From assembly GCA_937942115.1 (NCBI GenBank), contig CALDFY010000382.1, forward strand, positions 1 through 6,946: a stretch of DNA of 6,946 nt, read 5' to 3'. The position numbers and the translations under genes were made by a program. Shown piece after piece: positions 1 through 5,966 of this stretch. The stretch comes from an uncultured Anaerolineae bacterium. GTDB lineage: Bacteria; Chloroflexota; Anaerolineae; B4-G1; DUEL01. Within the stretch, counting starts at the first letter, position 1; each line of letters begins with the position of its first letter. A model generated the notes under the pieces. It worked only from the letters and a program-made list of their open reading frames with translations, was not told the origin of the DNA and made no database searches.

Positions 1-1
1 T

Positions 2-7
2 TATACT
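2..7 (+). promoter_or_regulatory. Possible -10 element upstream of the acyl-CoA dehydrogenase
   Basis: TATACT matches five of six bases of the TATAAT consensus and lies 22 bases before the start codon, which would give a short leader. The -35 region would be outside the window, so the promoter cannot be confirmed. A 5-bp stem (CTCTG at 6-10 with CAGAG at 16-20) follows it and overlaps the ribosome binding site. Confidence 0.25.
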
Positions 8-29
8 CTGAACACCAGAGAGGATTGAC

Positions 30-1172
30 ATGGAATTTGAACTTTCCGAAGAACACCGTATGATTCAACGCATGGTGCGGGAGTTTGCCGAGAAAGAAAT
101 CGCTCCCCGCGCCGAGGAGATAGACGAGACCGACCGGTTCCCGGAGGACCTCTTCCGCCGGATGGGAGAACTGGGCATCCTGGGGCTGCCGTTCCCGGAG
201 GAGTACGGCGGCTCCGGCGGCGACTACATCGCCCTGGTCCTGGCCCTGGAGGAAATCGCCCGGGTCTCCGGCACGATGGCGATTATCCTGGACGCCCATA
301 CATCCCTCTGCTGCGAGCCCATCTACCTTTTCGGCACCGAGGAGCAGAAACGGAAGTACCTGGTGCCCCTGGCGCGGGGGGAGAAAATCGGCGCTTTCGG
401 CCTGACGGAACCGCAGGCCGGCTCCGACGCCGGGGCCACCCGCACTCGCGCCGTCCGCGAGGGTGACCACTGGGTGGTCAACGGGCAGAAGTGTTTCATC
501 ACCAACGGCTCCGTCGCCGATGTGGTGGTGTTCACCGCCAAGACCGACCCCGAGGCGGGCACCCGGGGCATCTCTGCCTTCATCGTGGAGAAGGGGACGC
601 CGGGGTTCCGCCCCGGACGGGACGAGAAGAAGATGGGGCTGAAAGGCTCCGTCACCTCCGAATTGTTTTTTGAGGACTGCCGCATCCCGGCGGAGAATCT
701 GCTGGGGAAGGAAAACGAGGGGTTCAAACAGTTCCTGACCACCCTGGATGCCGGTCGGGTGGCGATTGCCGCGATGGCGCTGGGGCTGGCCCAGGGGGCC
801 TTTGAGCGCTCCGTGGCCTATGCCAAGCAGCGGGTCCAGTTCGGTCAGCCCATCGCCAACTTCCAGGCCATCCAGTGGATGATCGCCGAAATGGCGACGG
901 AGATTGAGGCGGCCCGCCTGATGGTCTACCGGGCCGCCTGGATGCGCACCAAAGGGGTGCGCTTCACCAAAGAGGCCGCCATGGCCAAACTCTTCACCAC
1001 CGAGATGTCGGAGCGGGTCTGCCGGAAGGCCATCCAGATTCACGGCGGCTACGGCTACATCCGGGAGTACGCGGTGGAGCGGATGTACCGGGACCAGCGC
1101 CTGTGCGCTATTGGGGAGGGGACGAACGAAATCCAGCGCCTGGTCATCGCCCGCCATGTGCTGCGCGATTGA
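30..1172 (+). CDS. Acyl-CoA dehydrogenase, short/medium-chain type
   Basis: A soluble FAD flavoenzyme that introduces the alpha,beta double bond into an acyl-CoA and passes electrons to electron-transfer flavoprotein, in fatty acid or branched-chain amino acid breakdown. The 380-residue length is normal and all three domains are present: N-terminal helices (about 1-120), middle beta domain (about 121-230) and C-terminal helices (about 231-380). The first family signature is at residues 124-136 (GLTEPQAGSDAGA). The second is at 336-355, beginning QIHGGYGY. The flavin-contact stretch RVQFGQPI is at 268-275. The catalytic base is probably Glu363 in GEGTNEIQR, the position used by short- and medium-chain enzymes. 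GAGAGGA at 18-24, five bases upstream, supports the ATG at 30. No ETF genes are visible. Substrate cannot be read from sequence; butyryl-CoA-like or isovaleryl/2-methylbutyryl-CoA substrates are possible. Confidence 0.95.
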   Translation: MEFELSEEHRMIQRMVREFAEKEIAPRAEEIDETDRFPEDLFRRMGELGILGLPFPEEYGGSGGDYIALVLALEEIARVSGTMAIILDAHTSLCCEPIYLFGTEEQKRKYLVPLARGEKIGAFGLTEPQAGSDAGATRTRAVREGDHWVVNGQKCFITNGSVADVVVFTAKTDPEAGTRGISAFIVEKGTPGFRPGRDEKKMGLKGSVTSELFFEDCRIPAENLLGKENEGFKQFLTTLDAGRVAIAAMALGLAQGAFERSVAYAKQRVQFGQPIANFQAIQWMIAEMATEIEAARLMVYRAAWMRTKGVRFTKEAAMAKLFTTEMSERVCRKAIQIHGGYGYIREYAVERMYRDQRLCAIGEGTNEIQRLVIARHVLRD

Positions 1173-1175
1173 CAA

Positions 1176-1207
1176 CGTGCCAGGCACTTCCGGGAGTGCC
1201 TGGCACG
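1176..1207. repeat. Perfect 13-bp palindromic stem-loop
   Basis: The left arm CGTGCCAGGCACT (1176-1188) and right arm AGTGCCTGGCACG (1195-1207) are exact reverse complements around a 6-base loop. The element begins four bases after the acyl-CoA dehydrogenase stop. No T-run follows, so it is not a typical intrinsic terminator, though it could stabilise the upstream mRNA or act as a weak terminator. Core words such as GTGCCTGGCAC recur as dispersed palindromes in several bacterial phyla as far as I recall, so a REP-like mobile repeat is likely. Confidence 0.75.
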
Positions 1208-1248
1208 GTAGAGCCAAAGAATGGGGGGAAGCAGAAGTCCGCGCGGCC

Positions 1249-1830
1249 ATGCGGCGTCCGCTGCCGGGGATCACGGCCCAGGTCACCATGGCGCCCCGCC
1301 CCCGTCCCTTTCGCCCGCCCGACGGCTCCACGCCCCGCCAGGCCGGGGTGCTGGTTCTGCTCTATCCGGTTGATGGTCATCTCCATCTGATCTTCACCGT
1401 CCGCCCGACCAACCTGGACCATCACGCCGGACAGGTCTCCTTTCCGGGCGGCGGCTGGGAAGCGGGGGACATTTCCCTGGCGGAGACCGCGCTGCGGGAG
1501 ACGCGCGAGGAACTGGGCATCTCCACCGGGGAGATAGAGGTGCTGGGCCCGCTGACCCCCCTCTACGTTCCCCCCAGCCACAACATGGTTCATCCGTTCG
1601 TCGCCCTGGCCCCGCGCCGCCCCGCCTTTCAGCCCGACCCGCTGGAGGTGGCGGAACTGCTGGAGGTCCCTCTGGCGGTGTTTCGGAACCCCGCCATCCG
1701 GGGGGAGGACCGGATGGAGCGGGATGGGCTGGAGGTGGTGATCCCGTACTACGCCGTGGGCGGCCACAAAATCTGGGGCGCGACGGCCATCATCCTGGCG
1801 GAGTTTCTGGCGCTGCTGGAATCGTTGTAG
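1249..1830 (+). CDS. NUDIX hydrolase, CoA pyrophosphatase (NudL/YeaB-like)
   Basis: Probably hydrolyses the pyrophosphate of coenzyme A or its derivatives to 3',5'-ADP and 4'-phosphopantetheine, a housecleaning or CoA-turnover role in the cytoplasm. In the 193-residue form, the CoA-family segment is at 54-68, including HHAGQVSFPGG. The NUDIX box follows and ends RETREELGI (83-91), whose glutamates bind the catalytic divalent metal. The later NMVHPFVA (112-119) and KIWGATAIIL (174-183) are also typical of this branch. The start is uncertain. ATG 1249 is the first ATG after the palindrome but has only a distant purine-rich stretch upstream (1222-1231). The frame stays open upstream, with GTG at 1177 inside the palindrome and ATG at 1111 inside the previous gene. 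Family-like residues (EAEVRAA) just before 1249 suggest that the natural start may be further upstream. The acyl-CoA dehydrogenase neighbour fits CoA metabolism. Confidence 0.88.
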   Translation: MRRPLPGITAQVTMAPRPRPFRPPDGSTPRQAGVLVLLYPVDGHLHLIFTVRPTNLDHHAGQVSFPGGGWEAGDISLAETALRETREELGISTGEIEVLGPLTPLYVPPSHNMVHPFVALAPRRPAFQPDPLEVAELLEVPLAVFRNPAIRGEDRMERDGLEVVIPYYAVGGHKIWGATAIILAEFLALLESL

Positions 1831-1870
1831 GCGTTCGGGCGGGCGGCGAGGCCGCCCGCCCGAACGCCTA
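1828..1870 (+). terminator. Perfect 20-bp stem-loop at the end of the NUDIX gene, probable terminator
   Basis: Bases 1828-1847 pair without mismatch to 1851-1870 around the 3-base loop GAG. The arms are very GC-rich and hold the TAG stop codon (1828-1830) in the first three stem positions. Only TTGT follows, so the U-tract is poor. The strength of the stem and the promoter immediately downstream still favour a transcript-end role. It could instead be an inserted palindromic repeat. Confidence 0.6.
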
Positions 1871-1879
1871 TTGTCGCAC

Positions 1880-1907
1880 TGGACAAATTTGCAAAATCGG
1901 GTATTAT
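1880..1907 (+). promoter_or_regulatory. Sigma-70-like promoter for the M42 peptidase operon
   Basis: The -35 box TGGACA (1880-1885) and -10 box TATTAT (1902-1907) each match five of six consensus bases and are 16 bases apart. The region is clearly more AT-rich than its surroundings. Transcription would start near 1913-1915, giving a leader of about 34 bases. The palindrome CAAATTTG (1884-1891) overlaps the end of the -35 box and could be an operator, but it is too short to assert. Confidence 0.6.
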
Positions 1908-1912
1908 TGGAA

Positions 1913-1930
1913 CGCAAGTTTCATCTTGCG
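1913..1930 (+). promoter_or_regulatory. Small 5'-UTR hairpin at the predicted transcript start
   Basis: CGCAAG (1913-1918) pairs exactly with CTTGCG (1925-1930) around a six-base loop. It coincides with the predicted transcription start and ends eight bases before the GGAGG ribosome binding site (1939-1943). A 5'-terminal stem of this kind can protect mRNA. At six base pairs, chance occurrence is possible. Confidence 0.35.
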
Positions 1931-1947
1931 CCATCCATGGAGGCAAA

Positions 1948-3015
1948 ATGGACCCCACACTGGAACTCCTGTGCGCACTCACCGAAGCCCACGGCGTCCC
2001 CGGGTACGAACACGAAGTGCGCGCCCTGGTTCGGAGTTATCTGGAGCCGCTGGGCGCTATAGAGCAGGACCGCATCGGCAGCCTCATCTGCCGTCAGGGA
2101 GAACAGGGCCCCCGGGTGATGCTGGCCGGTCACATGGACGAAATCGGCTTTATGGTCCACCACATCACCAAAGAGGGATTCCTGAAGTTCGTCCCGCTGG
2201 GCGGATGGTGGGATCAGGTCCTGCTGGGCCAGCGGGTCATTGTCAAAACCCACAAGGGCGACATCCCCGGCGTCATCGGCGCCAAGCCGCCCCACCTCTT
2301 GCCCCAAGAAGAGCGCAACAAGGTGGTGGAAAAGAAGGACATGTACATTGACATCGGCGCCACCTCCCAGGAGGAGGTGGAGGCCGCCGGGGTACGGTTG
2401 GGCGACCCGGTCGTTCCGGCATCGCCCTTTCAGGTGATGGCTGGCGGGAAGGCGTACCTGGGCAAGGCGTTTGACGACCGGGTCGGTGTGGCGCTGATGG
2501 TGGACGCCCTGCGCCACTTCGCCCGGGCCCCCCACCCCAATATCCTCTACGGCGTCGCCACGGTGATGGAGGAGGTGGGGACGCGCGGGGCCAAGACCAG
2601 CGCCGAGGTCGTCAACCCCGATGTTGCCATCATCCTGGAATCCGACATTTGCGGGGACGTGCCGGGCATCAAGCCCGAGGAGTCGGCGGTGAAACTGGGT
2701 GGCGGCCCCACTCTGGTGCTGGTGGACGCGCGGATGATCCCCAACCTCCGCCTGCGCGACCTGGTGATAGAGACGGCGAAGGCACTGGACATCCCTCTCC
2801 AGTTCTCCGCCCTGACCGGCGGCGCGACGGACGGCGCGATGATTCACCTCCACGGTACCGGCGTCCCCACCGTTGTCCTGGGCGTCCCGGCCCGCCACAT
2901 CCACAGCCACTCCGCCATCATCCATCGGGACGACTACGACCGGGCCCTCCGTCTGCTCATCGGTGTCGTGGAACGTCTGGACGCGGAGACCGTCCGGCAA
3001 CTGACGACCGGCTAA
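1948..3015 (+). CDS. M42 family metallo-aminopeptidase (FrvX/YsdC/TET-like)
   Basis: A cytoplasmic di-metal aminopeptidase of the M42 family, whose members often form large tetrahedral 12-subunit shells that trim peptides released by proteases; some are annotated as glutamyl aminopeptidase or, wrongly, as endoglucanase. The 355-residue length is normal. Expected metal and catalytic positions are present: His62 and Asp64 in AGHMDEIG, Asp176/Asp177 in KAFDDRVG, Glu208/Glu209 in VMEEVGTRGA, Glu231 in LESDICGDVPG (a position that is Asp in some relatives), and His319 in RHIHSH. GGATDG (291-296) is also characteristic. Residues about 70-160 are the inserted PDZ-like/beta domain. GGAGG four bases before the ATG fixes the start. 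It is the first gene after the promoter at 1880-1907 and lies 33 bases ahead of the MutL-like gene. Peptide specificity cannot be read from sequence. Confidence 0.93.
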   Translation: MDPTLELLCALTEAHGVPGYEHEVRALVRSYLEPLGAIEQDRIGSLICRQGEQGPRVMLAGHMDEIGFMVHHITKEGFLKFVPLGGWWDQVLLGQRVIVKTHKGDIPGVIGAKPPHLLPQEERNKVVEKKDMYIDIGATSQEEVEAAGVRLGDPVVPASPFQVMAGGKAYLGKAFDDRVGVALMVDALRHFARAPHPNILYGVATVMEEVGTRGAKTSAEVVNPDVAIILESDICGDVPGIKPEESAVKLGGGPTLVLVDARMIPNLRLRDLVIETAKALDIPLQFSALTGGATDGAMIHLHGTGVPTVVLGVPARHIHSHSAIIHRDDYDRALRLLIGVVERLDAETVRQLTTG

Positions 3016-3018
3016 CCG

Positions 3019-3040
3019 CTCCCGGCTACCCACTCCCGGC
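3019..3040. repeat. Short 14-bp-period direct repeat between the M42 and MutL-like genes
   Basis: CTCCCGGC occurs at 3019-3026 and 3033-3040, a 14-base period inside the 33-base spacer that begins after the M42 stop. The spacer contains no convincing ribosome binding site for the next gene. Confidence 0.4.
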
Positions 3041-3048
3041 CAACGGCT

Positions 3049-4803
3049 ATGATGCGCGACCAGCGAATCGGCTCTATCCTGGCTCTGGATTGCGGCACCG
3101 TCCTGACCAAGGCGATCCTGCTGGATCAGGTGGAAGGTTCGTTCCATTTCGTTGCCCGGGGCGCGGCGCTGACGACGACGGGTTCCCCGTGGCGGGACGT
3201 CGCCCTGGGCATCCAGCATGCCATAGAGCAGGTGGAAGACATCACCGGGAGGGTGCTGCTGGATGATGCCCGCCGCCTGATTATCCCCCAGCGGGGAGGG
3301 ATCACGGGGGTGGACGCCTGCGTGGCGGTCAGCAGCGCCGCCCCTCCGCTGCGGGTGGTGCTGGCCGGACTTGTCCCCGAACTCAGCCTGTCCGTTGCCC
3401 AGCGCGCGGTATCCGGCACCTACGCGCTGGTGGAAGACCTGATTGTCCAGGACCCTCGCCGGAAAATGAGCGAGGAAGAGCAGATTCGCGTCGTGCTGCA
3501 GCGCCGGCCGGATGTGCTCTGCGTGGTGGGCGGCACCGACGGCGGGGCAGTGCTGCCGGTCCTGGAATTGGTGGAAACGCTGGCGCTGGCCTGTTCCATG
3601 CTGCCCGAGGGGGAACGTCCGCAGATTTTCTTCGCAGGCAACACCGCGCTCCGTCAGAAAGTGGTGGACCTGGTGGGGGGACAGGCCGCCGTCCGTTCGG
3701 TGGATAACGTCCTTCCGACTCCTACCCTGGAGAATCCGGTAGGATTGCAGAACGAACTGGAGGGCTTCTATCGCCAGAAACAACTGTCCCAATTGCCGGG
3801 TGGCGAAATTCTCTACCGATGGCTGAACGTCCCTCTGATGCCAGTCAGCGAGTCCTTCGCCCGGCACATCCAGTACCTCTGGTACCTGGACGAATCCCCG
3901 AAGGGGACGCTGGGGATAGAAGTCGGAGCCGCCAACACTTTGGTGACGGCCGTCTTTGGGGGCGAGCCGGCCGTGACCGTGAAGGCCGGGATGGGCTCCG
4001 TATACGGAGTAGAGCGCTTGCTGGAGCAACAGGGCGTGGAAACCCTTTTGCGCTGGATGCCCGTTCCGTTCAAACCCGAACAGGTCCAATCCGTTTTGCA
4101 CTACCGTGCTCTCTGGCCGTCCAGCGTCCCTCAGGAGGCAGAGGAACTCTGGCTGGAACAGAGCATTGTGCGGGAGGTCATTCGGGAGGCCATCCGGGCC
4201 GCGCGCCCCGCATGGCGCCCTGGAAAGGCGCAGCCGTATTCCCAATTAACACCCCTCTTTGATCCCATCCTGGTCGGCGGAGGGGCGCTGGCGGCCGCTC
4301 CCCGCCCAGGGCAACTGGCTCTGATGGTCCTGGACGCCGTGGAACCGATCGGGATTTCCACCCTCCTGCTGGACATCCACGGGCTGGCACCGGTCCTGGG
4401 TGCAGTGGCCATCCTGAAGCCGCTGGCGGCCGTGGAAGTGGTGGATAACGGTGGCCTGGTCAATCTGGCAACGGTCATTGCTCCGGTCGGCCCGGCCCGG
4501 AAAGGGGATGTCATTCTGCGGATCCGGGTCCACTACGAAAAAGGTGGCTCCCTGGACGTGGAGGTTGCGCACGGCTCTCTGGAAGTCCTCCCCCTTCCGG
4601 CGGGAGAGGAGGCCGTACTGGAACTCCGTCCGCGCGGCCGGATAGATATTGGACTGGGGCCCGGTCGGGGGGGAAAACGCCGGGTCCGGGGCGGCCTGGT
4701 GGGCCTGATTGTGGACGCTCGCGGCCGCCCCCTCCAACTGCCCGCTGACCCGTACGCCCGAATGGCCCAGGTCCAGCAGTGGCTCTGGGACGTGGGAGGA
4801 TGA
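3049..4803 (+). CDS. MutL/GlmL-like ASKHA-fold protein with C-terminal extension
   Basis: Belongs to the family named after glutamate mutase MutL/GlmL, actin/Hsp70-fold proteins proposed to assist B12-dependent mutases. The name has nothing to do with DNA mismatch-repair MutL. N-terminal phosphate motif: LALDCGTVLTKA (11-22), with Asp14, Gly16, Thr17, Thr20 and Lys21. Family stretches VVGGTDGGA (159-167) and IFFAGN (193-198) follow. The second nucleotide motif, GIEVGAANTLVTA (289-301), is degenerate. FDPILVGGGALAA (404-416) closes the fold. Residues about 460-584 form a beta-rich extension with IAPVG and RGGLVGLIVDARGRPL that ordinary GlmL proteins of about 460 residues lack. ATG 3049 is immediately followed by ATG 3052; neither has a clear Shine-Dalgarno site, but the first motif starts ten residues in, so the start must be near. 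No mutase subunit is visible, so glutamate mutase involvement is unsupported. It is tightly linked to the KOW-like gene downstream. Confidence 0.82.
   Translation: MMRDQRIGSILALDCGTVLTKAILLDQVEGSFHFVARGAALTTTGSPWRDVALGIQHAIEQVEDITGRVLLDDARRLIIPQRGGITGVDACVAVSSAAPPLRVVLAGLVPELSLSVAQRAVSGTYALVEDLIVQDPRRKMSEEEQIRVVLQRRPDVLCVVGGTDGGAVLPVLELVETLALACSMLPEGERPQIFFAGNTALRQKVVDLVGGQAAVRSVDNVLPTPTLENPVGLQNELEGFYRQKQLSQLPGGEILYRWLNVPLMPVSESFARHIQYLWYLDESPKGTLGIEVGAANTLVTAVFGGEPAVTVKAGMGSVYGVERLLEQQGVETLLRWMPVPFKPEQVQSVLHYRALWPSSVPQEAEELWLEQSIVREVIREAIRAARPAWRPGKAQPYSQLTPLFDPILVGGGALAAAPRPGQLALMVLDAVEPIGISTLLLDIHGLAPVLGAVAILKPLAAVEVVDNGGLVNLATVIAPVGPARKGDVILRIRVHYEKGGSLDVEVAHGSLEVLPLPAGEEAVLELRPRGRIDIGLGPGRGGKRRVRGGLVGLIVDARGRPLQLPADPYARMAQVQQWLWDVGG
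4795..4799 (+). promoter_or_regulatory. Ribosome binding site that decides the KOW-like gene start
   Basis: GGAGG lies nine bases before ATG 4809 but touches ATG 4800 with no spacing, so 4809 is the favoured start. It is inside the last codons of the MutL-like gene, which fits translational coupling. Confidence 0.6.
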
Positions 4804-4808
4804 GGGAC

Positions 4809-5876
4809 ATGCGCTTCTATCTTCCCCAGACCGTCATCTCACCTCTGACCATTGTCCGGAAAGAGCGCCGCCTTCCGGGTCGGGGGGATATTCTGGTGCG
4901 CGAGGGAGACCGGGTGGAACCGGTGCAGGTCATCGGGCGGGCGATGGTCCCCGGAGAGTTCCGCATCGTCAACCTATCTCAGATACTGGGCGTGCCCCGT
5001 CGGGCCGTCCGCCGGTACCTCAAAGTGAAGCCCGGGCAGGAAGTCCGGCAGGGGGATGTCCTCGCCGCCCGAGGGGGACTGGTCCGGCGGGTCTGTCGGG
5101 CGCCCATCACCGGAACGGTGACGGGCATCGGCGGCGGGCGGCTGATCATTGAGGCCTCTTCCCAGGTCGTGGAGGTTCGGGCGGGCTATCCCGGAATCGT
5201 GAAGCGGGTGCTGCCGGGGGAAGGGGTGGTGATTCAGGTGGCCGGTGCCCTTATCCAGTGCGCCTGGGGAAATCAACAGGAAGGGTTCGGCGTCCTGCGC
5301 CTCCTGGCAGATTCCCGGGAGAAGCCCCTGCGGGTGCGGATGATAGATGCCTCTTGCCGGGGGACGGTCCTGATCGGTGGCATCCTGGCCGATGAGGATG
5401 CACTGGACCAGGCCATAGAGATGCAGGTCCGGGGAATCATTGTGGGAGGGGTGGCGCCGGAGTTGCTGGGGAAAGCGGTCCAGGCGCCGTTCCCGATTCT
5501 GGCCACCGAAGGGCCGGGAAGCATCCCGATGTCCCCCCGCTGTTTCCAGTTGCTTTCCACGTACAGCGGACGAGAAGCGGTGCTGGATGGGCGCTGTGTG
5601 GGGGGGCGCTCTGTCATTCGCCCCGAAATTATCGTCCCCCTCCCGGCGGAACCGGGAACCGGCCCCCTGGAACTGCCTGACATGCCGCTGAGAATCGGGG
5701 ATGCGGTCCGCATCACCCGACTGCCCTATGCCGGTCGGATCGGCACGGTAACGGCTTTCGTCCATACCGGGCGCCTGACAGCAGGAAGTCACTACCCGGT
5801 GGCGAAGGTCAAGGTCCCGGAGGAAGAGACTCCCCTGAATGTGCCGGTCTTCAATCTGGAGGTCATCCGGTCTTGA
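4809..5876 (+). CDS. Uncharacterised protein with sandwich-hybrid-like segments and a C-terminal KOW-like motif
   Basis: I do not recognise a named family. In the 355-residue form, segments at about 24-50 and 70-116 have the 'Gly-Asp-Val...Gly-Asp-Val-Leu...Ala-Pro-x-x-Gly-x-Val' pattern of barrel-sandwich-hybrid (lipoyl-like) folds, for example VKPGQEVRQGDVLA (73-86) and RAPITGTVTGI (97-107). No biotinyl or lipoyl lysine motif is visible. A third beta-rich stretch is at 120-150. Residues 180-235 look alpha/beta, with RGIIVGGVAPELLG (208-221). The C-terminal stretch 295-317, including GDAVRITRLPYAGRIGTVTAF's core, resembles a KOW motif, which usually binds RNA or protein. There is no signal peptide or membrane segment, so it is probably cytoplasmic. 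It starts five bases after the MutL-like stop; alternative starts are ATG 4800, overlapping that stop as ATGA, and GTG 4779. The spacing suggests co-translation and possibly a complex with the MutL-like protein. Confidence 0.8.
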   Translation: MRFYLPQTVISPLTIVRKERRLPGRGDILVREGDRVEPVQVIGRAMVPGEFRIVNLSQILGVPRRAVRRYLKVKPGQEVRQGDVLAARGGLVRRVCRAPITGTVTGIGGGRLIIEASSQVVEVRAGYPGIVKRVLPGEGVVIQVAGALIQCAWGNQQEGFGVLRLLADSREKPLRVRMIDASCRGTVLIGGILADEDALDQAIEMQVRGIIVGGVAPELLGKAVQAPFPILATEGPGSIPMSPRCFQLLSTYSGREAVLDGRCVGGRSVIRPEIIVPLPAEPGTGPLELPDMPLRIGDAVRITRLPYAGRIGTVTAFVHTGRLTAGSHYPVAKVKVPEEETPLNVPVFNLEVIRS

Positions 5877-5878
5877 CC

Positions 5879-5934
5879 ATAGACCACAGAGGATAGACCA
5901 CAGACGACAGGCAACAGACCGCTAACGGCTAACG
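5879..5934. repeat. Degenerate short tandem repeats after the KOW-like gene
   Basis: ATAGACCACAGA occurs at 5879-5890 and 5893-5904, a 14-base period. GCTAACG is then repeated directly at 5921-5927 and 5928-5934. The tract starts two bases after the KOW-like stop and fills most of the 90-base gap before the next gene. It has no coding signal or terminator. It resembles simple repeat filler and carries the same AACGGCTA-like words as the spacer at 3016-3048. Confidence 0.6.
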
Positions 5935-5966
5935 GCCGCCAACGAACGACTATCAAGGAGTGAAGC

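Noticed and set aside
1111..1248. Upstream extension of the NUDIX frame to ATG 1111
   Set aside because: It would overlap the acyl-CoA dehydrogenase end and run through the palindrome. The extra residues before about 1219 do not look like a NUDIX N-terminus.
1144..1917. 257-codon minus-strand frame opposite the NUDIX gene
   Set aside because: It is antisense to a clear NUDIX motif and shows no domain of its own.
3013..3051. Readthrough fusion of the M42 and MutL-like genes
   Set aside because: Both are in the same frame with no further stop in the 33-base spacer, but each protein is full length for its family and there is no sign of recoding at the TAA.
1921..4245. A 774-codon open frame on the minus strand
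   Set aside because: It lies antisense to the well-supported M42 and MutL-like genes. Its translation is low-complexity, rich in His, Gln, Gly and Arg, with no recognisable domain. Such long antisense frames are a by-product of GC-rich codon use.
3049..4803. DNA mismatch-repair MutL
   Set aside because: The motifs are of the actin/Hsp70 type (D.GT..TK), not the GHKL ATPase motifs of repair MutL.
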